Assembly: GCF_015207375.1 (NCBI RefSeq)
Contig: NZ_JADEWY010000065.1
Coordinates: forward strand, 1-36,420
Length of the DNA stretch: 36,420 nucleotides
Direction of reading: 5' to 3'
Source: Coleofasciculus sp. LEGE 07092
GTDB taxonomy: Bacteria; Cyanobacteriota; Cyanobacteriia; Cyanobacteriales; Coleofasciculaceae
This document shows positions 1 through 7,074 of this stretch, piece after piece (within the stretch, counting starts at the first letter, position 1; every line of letters starts with the position of its first letter). The notes beneath the pieces are model-generated. The model did not search any database. It was not told where the DNA came from and saw nothing but the letters and a program-made list of their open reading frames with translations. The translations under genes and the position numbers were made by a program.

Positions 1-8
1 CCCCCATC

Positions 9-1238
9 CTAAGATTCTCCCACAGCTACAATCGCGGCTTCTAAGGCGATCGCTATATGCGTCCAATGCGTTCCACCCTGACAAAATACAATATAAGGCT
101 CTCGCAAAGGTCCATCTGCCGAAAACTCCGATGTACTGCCATCAATGAACGTCCCCCCAGCCATCACTAACTCACTCTCATACCCTGGCATTGCCGCAGG
201 TACAGGATCGAGATAGGAACCAATGGGAGAATGCTGCTGAATCGCCCGACAAAATGCAATTAATTTTTCTGGCGAACCCAACTGAATTGCCTGAATCACA
301 TCCCGACGGGGTGCCATTGGTAGAGGATTGACGGGGTAGCCTAACTGCTCAAAAACATAAGCCGTTAAATGATTACCCTTCATCGCCTCTCCCACCATTT
401 GCGGTGCGAGAAATAACCCTTGGAACAATAACCGATTCTGATCGAACGTCGCGCCACCCGAACTACCAATTCCCGGTGCAGTCAGGCGACAGGTTGCGGC
501 TTCCACCCACTCAGCCGTTCCAGCCACATAACCGCCAGCGGTAACAATTGTGCCACCCAGGTTTTTAATTAAAGAACCGGCAATCAAGTCTGCACCAACG
601 GCTGGGGGTTCTTTGTCTTCGATAAACTCACCGTAACAGTTATCGACAAAACAAATAGTATTGGGATTTTGCTCTTTAACCAGCCGGACAATTTTTTCAA
701 TATCAGCAATTGAGAAACTCGAACGCCAAGAGTAACCGCAGGAACGCTGAATTAAGACTACACGAGTACGATCGCTAATCGCTTTCCCCAACCCTTGCCA
801 ATCGATTTCTCCCTCTGCTGTAAGCTCTAACTGACGGTAATCAATACCAAACTCCATCAGCGAGCCTTGACCTCTACCCCGCAAGCCAATTACTTCTTCT
901 AAAGTATCGTAAGGCGCACCCGCCACCGCTAGCATTTCGTCACCGGGACGCAATACCCCAAACAGACAACAAGCGATCGCATGAGTTCCCGAAACAAACT
1001 GCACTCGCACCGCCGCCGCTTCTGCACCCATGACATCAGCTAATACTTTATCAAGGGTTTGGCGTCCCAAATCATCATGACCGTAACCGCTAACCCCAGC
1101 AAAATGATGGGTACCGACACGATGATAGCGGAAGGCATTTAGCACTTTTTTGAGGTTGTGCTTAACTGTGGCGTCAATACCAGAAAAAATCGGTACTAAT
1201 GCCTTCTCTGCGGCTTGCAGGTGTGGGTAACTATTCAT
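9..1238 (-). CDS. Methionine gamma-lyase family PLP-dependent enzyme
   Basis: A 409-residue fold-type I pyridoxal-phosphate enzyme of the cystathionine/methionine gamma-lyase superfamily, in the branch often annotated as aluminium resistance protein (PF06838-like). The PLP lysine is probably K225 in GSLIKNLGG. It is preceded by CFVDNCYGEF, whose Asp would contact the pyridine nitrogen, and followed by a glycine-rich GIGSSGGATFD segment. Length matches the family and both ends look complete. The true substrate is not settled for this branch, so a C-S lyase activity is inference. The gene lies 50 bp downstream of proA on the same strand and is probably co-transcribed with it. An ATG start is used. 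Its stop is only 8 bases from the window edge, so anything downstream is not visible. Confidence 0.85.
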   Translation of the reverse strand: MNSYPHLQAAEKALVPIFSGIDATVKHNLKKVLNAFRYHRVGTHHFAGVSGYGHDDLGRQTLDKVLADVMGAEAAAVRVQFVSGTHAIACCLFGVLRPGDEMLAVAGAPYDTLEEVIGLRGRGQGSLMEFGIDYRQLELTAEGEIDWQGLGKAISDRTRVVLIQRSCGYSWRSSFSIADIEKIVRLVKEQNPNTICFVDNCYGEFIEDKEPPAVGADLIAGSLIKNLGGTIVTAGGYVAGTAEWVEAATCRLTAPGIGSSGGATFDQNRLLFQGLFLAPQMVGEAMKGNHLTAYVFEQLGYPVNPLPMAPRRDVIQAIQLGSPEKLIAFCRAIQQHSPIGSYLDPVPAAMPGYESELVMAGGTFIDGSTSEFSADGPLREPYIVFCQGGTHWTHIAIALEAAIVAVGES

Positions 1239-1273
1239 TAAATATTTACGTCGTTTTCCGTCTTTTGCAAAAA

Positions 1274-1292
1274 ACTAATGACTAATGACTAA
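1274..1292. repeat. Short tandem repeat ACTAATG x2.5
   Basis: Two full copies and one partial copy of the heptamer ACTAATG run into the stop codon of proA (1289-1291). Heptamer tandem repeats of this sort are common in filamentous cyanobacteria. Here the repeat fixes the end of the proA reading frame. Confidence 0.6.
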
Positions 1293-2557
1293 AATTGCAC
1301 ATTTCCCTGAACCACTTGTTTGAGAGTTGTGAGGGATTCAAGATTAATCATTCCCCGGCGATATCCTTTTTGATTCGACATCCCCAAAAACACCGAATCT
1401 CCCCGTTTAGGATTGCGGGAAAATCGGGGGGAGGAATTAATATAAACGGAGGCACTATCGACCCCCAAGGCAAATTGGCGACTTTCCTGATAGGACTCTG
1501 TAACCAAACAGTCGGCATGACCACTACTGTAGTGATTGATCCGAGCGATCGCATCTTCAATACTATCGACTAATTTGAATGCCACCACTCTATCGAGATA
1601 AGGCTGACTCCACTCAGATTCGGCTGCCAGGGTTAGCTGTTCGGGAAACTTCGCCACTAACTCGGCATCAGCTTTTAACACAAAACCCTTTTCTTTGAGA
1701 CTCTTGCACAAAATCAATAAGGAAGACGGTTTTAAAGAGCGGTGAATCAGAACCTTCTCAATTGCATTAACAGGGTCGGGTTCGCTGGCGTGGCTGTCTA
1801 TAATCACCCACTTGACCATATCCAAATTACCTGATGCTGACCAGTACAGGTAGCAGTTACCCATTGCCGATTTCAAAATCGGTACTGTCGAGTGCTGCAT
1901 GACTTGCTGCACCAGTGTCGGGCGTCCGTAGGGAATGACTAGATTCAGATATTGGTCTTTAGTGACTAAATCTCGAATCGAAGCGCCCTGTTCTGACGGA
2001 AAGAGTTCCAGGCATCCAGAAGGCAATCCGACTTCATCAAGGGCATCCTGCAAGGCTCGAGCAATCACTTGGTTGGATTGACTGGCTTCGCTACCACCTC
2101 TGAGAATTAGGGCATTGCCGGTTTTGATACAAAAACCCGCTGCGATCGCTGCTAACTCTGGAAATGCCTCGTAAATTAAGGCAATCACCCCTAGAGGCAT
2201 AAGTTGCGAGTAGGTTTGAGAATGTTCAAGTTGATAGGAAGCATTCATCACCCGTCGAATCGGATCAGATAATTCCCCGAGTCGCTGCAAAACCCCAATC
2301 GCCACCTGGAGTCGCTCTGGGGTAAGCTTGAGCCAATCCAAAACCAGTTCTGGTACTGCCATTTCCCGACTGGCTTCCAGATCGAGAGTATTGGCTTCCA
2401 AAATATCATTAAAGGAATCTTGCAGCGCCTGAGCCATGGCTTGAACGCCGCGAGAACGGTCTGAGCCTTTTGTAGTGGCTAATGTCAGAGAAGCCCGATA
2501 AGCACGGACAAGGACATTAGTGGAGTGAGACGCAAGGCTATGGGCTTCTATGTCCAT
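1289..2557 (-). CDS. proA: Glutamate-5-semialdehyde dehydrogenase (gamma-glutamyl phosphate reductase)
   Basis: A 422-residue member of the aldehyde dehydrogenase superfamily. It reduces gamma-glutamyl phosphate to glutamate-5-semialdehyde with NADPH, the second step of proline synthesis in the cytoplasm. Supporting motifs are the cofactor-binding ALILRGGSEASQSN, the catalytic cysteine C235 in MGNCYLYW, and HADCLVTES and SVYINSSPRFS near the C-terminus. Length is normal for ProA. No glutamate 5-kinase (proB) is present, so the pathway is split across the genome. The start ATG lies 3 bp after the stop of the upstream zinc-ribbon protein, which suggests translational coupling. The catabolic counterpart putA lies about 4.5 kb away on the same strand. 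Confidence 0.95.
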   Translation of the reverse strand: MDIEAHSLASHSTNVLVRAYRASLTLATTKGSDRSRGVQAMAQALQDSFNDILEANTLDLEASREMAVPELVLDWLKLTPERLQVAIGVLQRLGELSDPIRRVMNASYQLEHSQTYSQLMPLGVIALIYEAFPELAAIAAGFCIKTGNALILRGGSEASQSNQVIARALQDALDEVGLPSGCLELFPSEQGASIRDLVTKDQYLNLVIPYGRPTLVQQVMQHSTVPILKSAMGNCYLYWSASGNLDMVKWVIIDSHASEPDPVNAIEKVLIHRSLKPSSLLILCKSLKEKGFVLKADAELVAKFPEQLTLAAESEWSQPYLDRVVAFKLVDSIEDAIARINHYSSGHADCLVTESYQESRQFALGVDSASVYINSSPRFSRNPKRGDSVFLGMSNQKGYRRGMINLESLTTLKQVVQGNVQF

Positions 2558-2560
2558 TGT

Positions 2561-2971
2561 TTACGAACGTCGATACGCGAGCCAAACCATCAAGGCTGGC
2601 AGAACTGCTAATGTTACTGCCAGCAATGCCCAAAGAATGATACTCGGACCGGCAGAAGAGCGCAGCGCTAGCGGCAGCCAGACAATCAACAGCACCAGTA
2701 CAATCAAGAGCGCCACAGGCAAATAGCTCTCTCCAAGTCTGGTATGGGCTGGAACCCAGCGATACCCTGTCCAGCGCCAAGCTTTTTTGTAGGGATAAGT
2801 CGTGGAAAGTTGCTCAATCACGTGTCCGTTGTCTTCAACTACAAAGATTTGCTGACAGCGATTGCAGCCAAAGGCTTCCGTCAGCGTAATTGGTACTAAC
2901 TGTCCCCGCCGCCGACAAGGGCAGGGATGCTCCGCTGTTAAGTCAATCTTCTGAGCTTTCTGAGATGGCAC
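2561..2971 (-). CDS. Conserved zinc-ribbon membrane protein
   Basis: A 136-residue protein with no function I recognise. Residues 17-40 contain two cysteine pairs, CPC and CNRC, spaced like a zinc ribbon. The C-terminal half has two hydrophobic segments of about 20 residues (roughly 84-103 and 108-131) split by a short polar turn, so it is probably a two-pass membrane protein with a cytoplasmic metal-binding head. It sits 3 bp upstream of proA on the same strand and is almost certainly in the same transcript. Whether it has anything to do with proline synthesis is unknown. The ATG start follows an A-rich leader with no strong Shine-Dalgarno sequence. Confidence 0.75.
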   Translation of the reverse strand: MPSQKAQKIDLTAEHPCPCRRRGQLVPITLTEAFGCNRCQQIFVVEDNGHVIEQLSTTYPYKKAWRWTGYRWVPAHTRLGESYLPVALLIVLVLLIVWLPLALRSSAGPSIILWALLAVTLAVLPALMVWLAYRRS

Positions 2972-3494
2972 AAGCGCTATTCAAAATTTAGATATGTTGA
3001 TGAACTTGCGGTAGAATTGCCTCCCTTTTGCAGGTAGCGACGTAGCCTGCGTCGGGATGTAAGTCTATTCAGCCTTATATGCAGGTCGTAAGATTTGCCA
3101 ATCACGCTTGATGGTTTGAGGGTAAATGAGAACAGCATGCGCCGCATCCCAGCCAGTCTTTGGGCGTTAGATAAGGTACGCCCACCTTCCTAACTAATAT
3201 TAGCGCTTTCCTTTCGCTTCACCAATCTCGATCTAACATTTGTTGATAATCCTCTGATACCCAATCTGCGTTGACTTCCTTTTTTTGGTGGAAGCTGGGG
3301 CTGATATCGTGACGGTGCAGAAGTTGGCGGGTCATGCGTCTACGGAGACGGCAGCATGGTAGAGCGATTTGCAACTTAACTTAATGAAGTACATTCTGAC
3401 CTCCCTAACCTCCCTTATCAAGGGGGAAACTGTATCACACTGACTCAGAAAGGGGGGTCAATCGGTCTCTGTGCTGATTGGCTATCAGCAGGAG
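2972..3494. other. Intergenic region with repeats and decayed mobile DNA
   Basis: There is no convincing complete gene in these 523 bases. The region holds a small dyad near 3035-3055 (CGACG/CGTCG), a recombinase fragment at 3270-3362, and the palindromic repeat CCTCCCTTATCAAGGGGG at 3409-3426, a type scattered through cyanobacterial genomes. The mixture looks like a scar left by an old insertion. Confidence 0.5.
3270..3362 (+). pseudogene. Tyrosine recombinase (phage-type integrase) C-terminal remnant
   Basis: Plus-strand codons from about 3291 read EAGADIVTVQKLAGHAS, then TETAAW and TAG at 3360-3362. Tyrosine recombinases (Xer/phage integrase family) typically carry an AGADI-x-TVQ-x-LAGH-x-S/N-x-x-TT segment, with the catalytic His/Trp region near it and the nucleophilic Tyr after the TTARY motif. 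Here the Tyr-containing tail is lost to a stop just where it should appear, and nothing of the catalytic core is visible upstream. I read it as the last trace of an integrase gene. Confidence 0.6.
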
Positions 3495-3890
3495 CTAATC
3501 GTCAATGCGATAGCGAATCAGGGGTCTGACGCTTTCAGGGGTTAGTCCTAACTCCTTAGCGATCGCGGCATCCACTTCGGTAAACTCAGTTACTGGGAAT
3601 TCAAATTCCATTTCTTGCAGTGCCGAGTCAGCCGTCCTAACGGTTACTTCAGTCAATTCGCCTCGACGATCAATTTCTGCCTCAATGGATCGAATAGTCA
3701 ACGAAGCAGAAAACTCAATTTGCTGTTTATAATCAGCTTGCAGTTGAGCTGTTGTTTTATAGGTATAACTTAAAACATGATGGTTTATCCAACCTGTACC
3801 CAACAAAAAAAACAATCCAATCAAGGGTAAGGGCAACCAAAATTCTAGTCCTAATCGAGATAAATTTTGAAGCCAGTGGGGTTTCTTCAT
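3495..3890 (-). CDS. Small membrane-anchored protein divergent from a two-component system
   Basis: A 131-residue protein of unknown function. Residues about 16-35 form one transmembrane segment after a short basic N-terminus, with the remaining 95 residues probably periplasmic. The soluble part is acidic and alternates short strands and helices. It has no cysteine motif or recognised enzyme signature. The gene is divergent from the response regulator at 3998 across a 107-bp AT-rich spacer, the usual arrangement for a target or accessory factor of the neighbouring system. That link is inference from position. Start is ATG. Confidence 0.65.
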   Translation of the reverse strand: MKKPHWLQNLSRLGLEFWLPLPLIGLFFLLGTGWINHHVLSYTYKTTAQLQADYKQQIEFSASLTIRSIEAEIDRRGELTEVTVRTADSALQEMEFEFPVTEFTEVDAAIAKELGLTPESVRPLIRYRIDD

Positions 3891-3997
3891 AATAAGTTAA
3901 GATGATTTAGGGTAATTTTTATCAGCTAAAACTATCTTTTAATGATGATAAATTATTATATTTTTTATTAAAAATATAATTTAAATTCAGTTTAAGC
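3891..3997. promoter_or_regulatory. Divergent AT-rich promoter region with TTTAA direct repeat
   Basis: The spacer between the divergent genes is strongly AT-rich. It contains TTTAA at 3980-3984 and again at 3991-3995, a start-to-start spacing of 11 bp, which is the helical spacing of OmpR/PhoB-type tandem half-sites. The repeat abuts the regulator's ATG, so it may simply be AT-rich leader sequence. Autoregulation is a guess. Confidence 0.35.
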
Positions 3998-4684
3998 ATG
4001 AGAATTTTAATCGTAGAAGATGATGTCAAACAGTTAGAACCGTTATGCGCTGGACTCTCCAAATCAGGACATATCGTTGATGGCGTTGAAGAGGGGGAAA
4101 CAGCCCAGTGGTTGATAACGGAAAGAGACTACGATTTGTTAATTTTAGACTGGATGCTGCCCAAAGTAAGCGGTCTAACTCTCTGTCAATAGTATCGACA
4201 AGCCGGAAAAACAGCTCCCGTGCTGTTCCTCACCGCTAAAGATGCAATTTTAGATAGAGTAGCTGGGTTAGATGTTGGTGCAGATGACTATCTGGTTAAA
4301 CCCGTTAGTTTACTGGAATTGCTGGCAAGAGTGCGGGCATTGGGACGGCGCTCACCTATCTGGCAAGGTGATACCCTCAATCTTGCCGATCTCCAACTCC
4401 ATCTCAACACCATGACGGTAGAGCGACAGGATGTTAAAGTGCAATTGTCTAATCGAGAATTTCAGTTACTGGAATATTTTCTACGCCATCCTCGACAAGT
4501 GTTGACCCGTGACCAAATCGAACACGCACTCTGGGAATGGAACCGCGAGCCGGACAGTAAAGCCATGGCTATGCTGGTACATAGACTGCGGCAGCGTCTA
4601 CAGGTGCTTGACGCAGGAGATTGGTTGCAAACGGTGTATGGTGTGGGATACCAATTGATTGCTTCAGCTTCTAGTGAGTCTTAA
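3998..4684 (+). pseudogene. OmpR-family response regulator (RppA-like) interrupted by an amber codon
   Basis: One continuous frame of 228 codons contains TAG at codon 65 (4190-4192). Before it are the acidic pocket D8/D9 and phospho-acceptor D51 in LLILDWMLPK. After it are T79, K101 in DDYLVKP, and a winged-helix DNA-binding domain ending in VYGVGYQLI. Everything else is intact and in frame, and a single C-to-T change (CAG to TAG) explains the break. Relatives usually carry a glutamine-tyrosine-arginine stretch here. A restart at GTG 4220 would give a protein without D51, and no Shine-Dalgarno precedes it. It sits 8 bp upstream of an intact partner kinase. It could be a recent pseudogene, a sequencing error or a read-through gene. 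The family resembles RppA/NrsR regulators linked to redox or metal responses in Synechocystis. Confidence 0.85.
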
Positions 4685-4692
4685 TCTCCAGA

Positions 4693-5973
4693 ATGTTTAG
4701 TCGCTCTCGTCGTAACTTGGCTCGCTGGTTTACGCTCTCAATGGGCAGTATTCTGGTCATCTTTACCGGAATACTCTACTTTTTAGAAGCAAAAGACCAA
4801 ATGTCGGCGTTTGACCAGGAACTTTACCAAACAAGCCGAATCATGGCTGCAGCGGTAGAAGATGAAATCTACCAAAATCGACGGCATATTACTCTAGAAG
4901 ATGTCCCAGTCCTGGGTGGTGAAGCGTTGCCTGTTGAAAGTAAGCTGGTCTTTGCCCGTTGGTATACTCCTGAACGACAATTGCTTCAGTTTATTGGTCC
5001 CATTCCGCCAGAACAATTAGAGAATGCATCGGGATTTGAAACCATTCAAGCTAGGGAGTACCCTTCACTCAATCTTTCTGCCGATTTACAACTACGTCAA
5101 TTAACGCTTCCTGTTTTCCAAGAGGGGCAATTAATCGGCTACCTTCAGGTTGCTACGTCTCTCGAACCTATTGAGACAACCTTATGGTCATTGAGGCTGT
5201 TTTCCATGATAGGTGTACCTACTGCCTTGGGTGCGATTAGTCTGGCGGGTTGGTTTCTGGGGGGAATTGCCATGCAGCCAATTCGTGAATCCTACGAGCG
5301 ATTAAAGCGTTTTACAGCAGATGCTTCTCACGAACTGCGAGCACCAATAGCGGCAATTCTCAATAATGCTCAGTTTGGATTACTCGAACCCATTGATCAT
5401 CACGAACAGCACATTCGCCTAGAAAATGTGGTTGAGATTGCTGAATCGATGGGAACACTAGTGAGTCAGTTGTTATTTTTGGCTAGAGGTGAAGGGCAGA
5501 TAGCGCCGGAAGCCCTACAACTTATTGATTTGGTTAGCTTACTCCAAAAGTTGGCAGAAAAATATACCCACCAGGCGCAGACAAAAAATTTAACCTTCAC
5601 CTGTGAATTACCAGAACAGCCTGTACTCCTGAAAATGAATCCTGATTTGATAGTTCAAGCAGTGAGTAACCTCCTGAGTAATGCCTGCCGCTACACGCCA
5701 TCTGGAGGTAGCGTTCAATTGCAAGCCTTTCCTCAGTCCCATTGGATGATTATCCAAGTGAAAGATAGCGGGATTGGAATTCCAGAAACAGATTTACCCC
5801 ATATCTTTGAGCGATTTTATCGAGTTGATAACGTGCGATCGCGCGAAACTGGGGGCTTTGGGCTAGGATTAGCGATCGCCAAGCAAATTGCCCAGGCACA
5901 TGGAGGACAGATGACAGCCACCAGCAACCCAGGGCAGGGTTCAACGTTTCAAATCAAGCTGCCCTTGGCTTGA
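4693..5973 (+). CDS. Membrane sensor histidine kinase (RppB/NrsS-like)
   Basis: A 426-residue kinase with two transmembrane helices (about 13-31 and 170-193) enclosing a periplasmic sensor of roughly 135 residues. The dimerisation/phosphotransfer domain follows, with H213 in DASHELRAPI. The ATPase domain has the N box NLLSNACRYTP, the G1 box DSGIGIPE and the G2 box GFGLGLAIA. It is intact. Its start lies 8 bp after the response-regulator stop, so the pair is one operon. The cognate regulator carries an amber stop, so this kinase may at present have no full-length partner unless the stop is an error or is read through. The sensor domain has no metal-binding cysteine or histidine cluster I can point to, so the signal is unknown. 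Confidence 0.88.
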   Translation: MFSRSRRNLARWFTLSMGSILVIFTGILYFLEAKDQMSAFDQELYQTSRIMAAAVEDEIYQNRRHITLEDVPVLGGEALPVESKLVFARWYTPERQLLQFIGPIPPEQLENASGFETIQAREYPSLNLSADLQLRQLTLPVFQEGQLIGYLQVATSLEPIETTLWSLRLFSMIGVPTALGAISLAGWFLGGIAMQPIRESYERLKRFTADASHELRAPIAAILNNAQFGLLEPIDHHEQHIRLENVVEIAESMGTLVSQLLFLARGEGQIAPEALQLIDLVSLLQKLAEKYTHQAQTKNLTFTCELPEQPVLLKMNPDLIVQAVSNLLSNACRYTPSGGSVQLQAFPQSHWMIIQVKDSGIGIPETDLPHIFERFYRVDNVRSRETGGFGLGLAIAKQIAQAHGGQMTATSNPGQGSTFQIKLPLA

Positions 5974-6049
5974 TACCTTCATGTTACTTTTATCCGTCAA
6001 TCTGAAATAAAGCACAACTTGAGAAACCCAGATTAGAGGATATCAGGAA

Positions 6050-6382
6050 ATGAAATCAGGCACTAAAATCGGTTTAACGCTAACTGCCATCGCTGCGTTG
6101 GCAATCCCAATTTCCGTAGAGGCACAAACTAAAATTGGCGAGTTGTTCAATACTCGTACCGTCACTATTTCGGGTGAAGTAACCAGCATCTTTGACGATG
6201 AATTTATCCTTGACGACGGCACAGGACAAATCATTGTTGAAGCAGAATCTCGCCCTTTGCGGCAAGCGAACCTTGCTTCAGGAGAGAAAGTCACAGTGAC
6301 TGGAAACTACGACGATGATGAGTTTGAAGCTGTGAGTATCACCCGCGCTAACGGTGAAAATATCCCCATTTACGATGACTAA
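6050..6382 (+). CDS. Exported OB-fold protein (YgiW/BOF-like)
   Basis: A 110-residue protein with a clear signal peptide: KSGTK, a hydrophobic core, and probable cleavage after SVEA near residue 25. The mature part resembles the bacterial OB-fold (BOF/YgiW) family, with a TISGEV strand, a DGTGQIIVEAE strand, GEKVTVTGNY, then a short acidic tail. OB-folds of this class are periplasmic and usually lack enzymatic motifs. AGGA lies about 10 bp before the ATG. The gene is 76 bp downstream of the histidine kinase on the same strand, so it may share its transcript or its regulon. Partner and ligand are unknown. Confidence 0.7.
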   Translation: MKSGTKIGLTLTAIAALAIPISVEAQTKIGELFNTRTVTISGEVTSIFDDEFILDDGTGQIIVEAESRPLRQANLASGEKVTVTGNYDDDEFEAVSITRANGENIPIYDD

Positions 6383-6738
6383 TTTTGGCATCGTTGAATT
6401 GCAGCAGAAGCGGCACATTGGCTTAAATCGGAAGTACTGCCGCTTTCTGCGGATGCTATCCGTTGAATGAACTATACCGTTTAACGAGTCTAACGCTGAT
6501 TTATCAATTATGTAGGGCTTGCTGCACAAAGCGGAAATTCTTAGCCATCAGTACTTTAAGCAGCCTTGACAGTTGCTTTTGTACTCCTTAATTTGGTAAG
6601 ATTCGTCAAAACCCTTGTACTTCCACCAGGGCAAATGTACTGAAAATCTGTTGTAGGGGCGGGTTTATAAATATTTAGGCTTTTCCACCCAAATATTTAT
6701 AAATCCGCTCTTACTGTATTCCATCAATCCGCTTTCTA
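6383..6738. other. Intergenic region before the tRNA
   Basis: I see no gene in these 356 bases. The only clear structure is the long inverted repeat at 6659-6708, described separately. Confidence 0.5.
6659..6708. repeat. Inverted repeat with 21-bp arms
   Basis: The left arm (6659-6679) and right arm (6688-6708) are reverse complements with two mismatches around an 8-base loop. The core of each arm is AAATATTTATAAA-like. Palindromes of this kind, framed by GGGGCGGGTTTAT, are dispersed in cyanobacterial genomes. No T-tract follows on either strand, so it is not a typical terminator. Confidence 0.6.
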
Positions 6739-6810
6739 AGCGGGTAACGCGATTCGAACGCGCGACATTCACCTTGGCAAGGTGACGCTCTACCACTGAG
6801 CTATACCCGC
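6739..6810 (-). tRNA. tRNA-Gly (GCC)
   Basis: Read on the minus strand, this is a complete cloverleaf. The acceptor stem GCGGGTA pairs with TACCCGC, the D arm is GCTC-AGTGGTA-GAGC, the anticodon stem TCACC/GGTGA closes the loop TTGCCAA with anticodon GCC, and the T arm is GCGCG-TTCGAAT-CGCGT. The discriminator is U (6739). The 3' CCA is not encoded. GCC decodes GGC/GGU glycine codons. Confidence 0.96.
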
Positions 6811-6915
6811 ATTTTTTTTACCTTTCTCCAGCTTGTCAGAATAATCGCAATTTGTCAACTTTTTTTAGCTGTTCGGGGGAGTTCAAATTGTAGGGTGCCT
6901 TACTAACGCACCATT

Positions 6916-7023
6916 TATAGCAGTAGACACATCGCTTAGGACAAACAAACCCTGGTAGAGACGTTGAATGCAACGTCTCTACTAAATCATGGATGTCCTA
7001 ACCGACGAGAGCGGTTGCTATAT
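6916..7023. repeat. MITE-like hairpin element, copy 1
   Basis: About 108 bp bounded by imperfect terminal inverted repeats. The left end begins TATAGCAGTAG and includes TTAGGACA. The right end, read inward on the other strand, begins ATATAGCAACC and includes TTAGGACAT. The centre (6955-6982) is a perfect 12-bp stem with loop AATG: GTAGAGACGTTG / CAACGTCTCTAC. A second copy in inverted orientation lies at 22131-22236. There is no coding capacity. The flanks show TA-rich ends compatible with TA target duplication, but this cannot be proved without an empty site. Confidence 0.7.
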
Positions 7024-7027
7024 TTTT

Positions 7028-7056
7028 GGTGGGTTACGGCTGATGCCTAACCCACC
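7028..7056. repeat. Hairpin near the 3' end of putA
   Basis: GGTGGGTTA (7028-7036) pairs perfectly with TAACCCACC (7048-7056) around an 11-base loop, about 20 bp past the putA stop. In the putA direction the hairpin is followed by AAAAATATAG, with no T run, so it may be a dispersed repeat more than a factor-independent terminator. Confidence 0.45.
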
Positions 7057-7074
7057 CTACACTCTCAACGAAGC

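Noticed and set aside
1295-1573. Plus-strand open frame opposite proA
   Set aside because: Antisense to a well-defined enzyme gene, with composition dictated by it.
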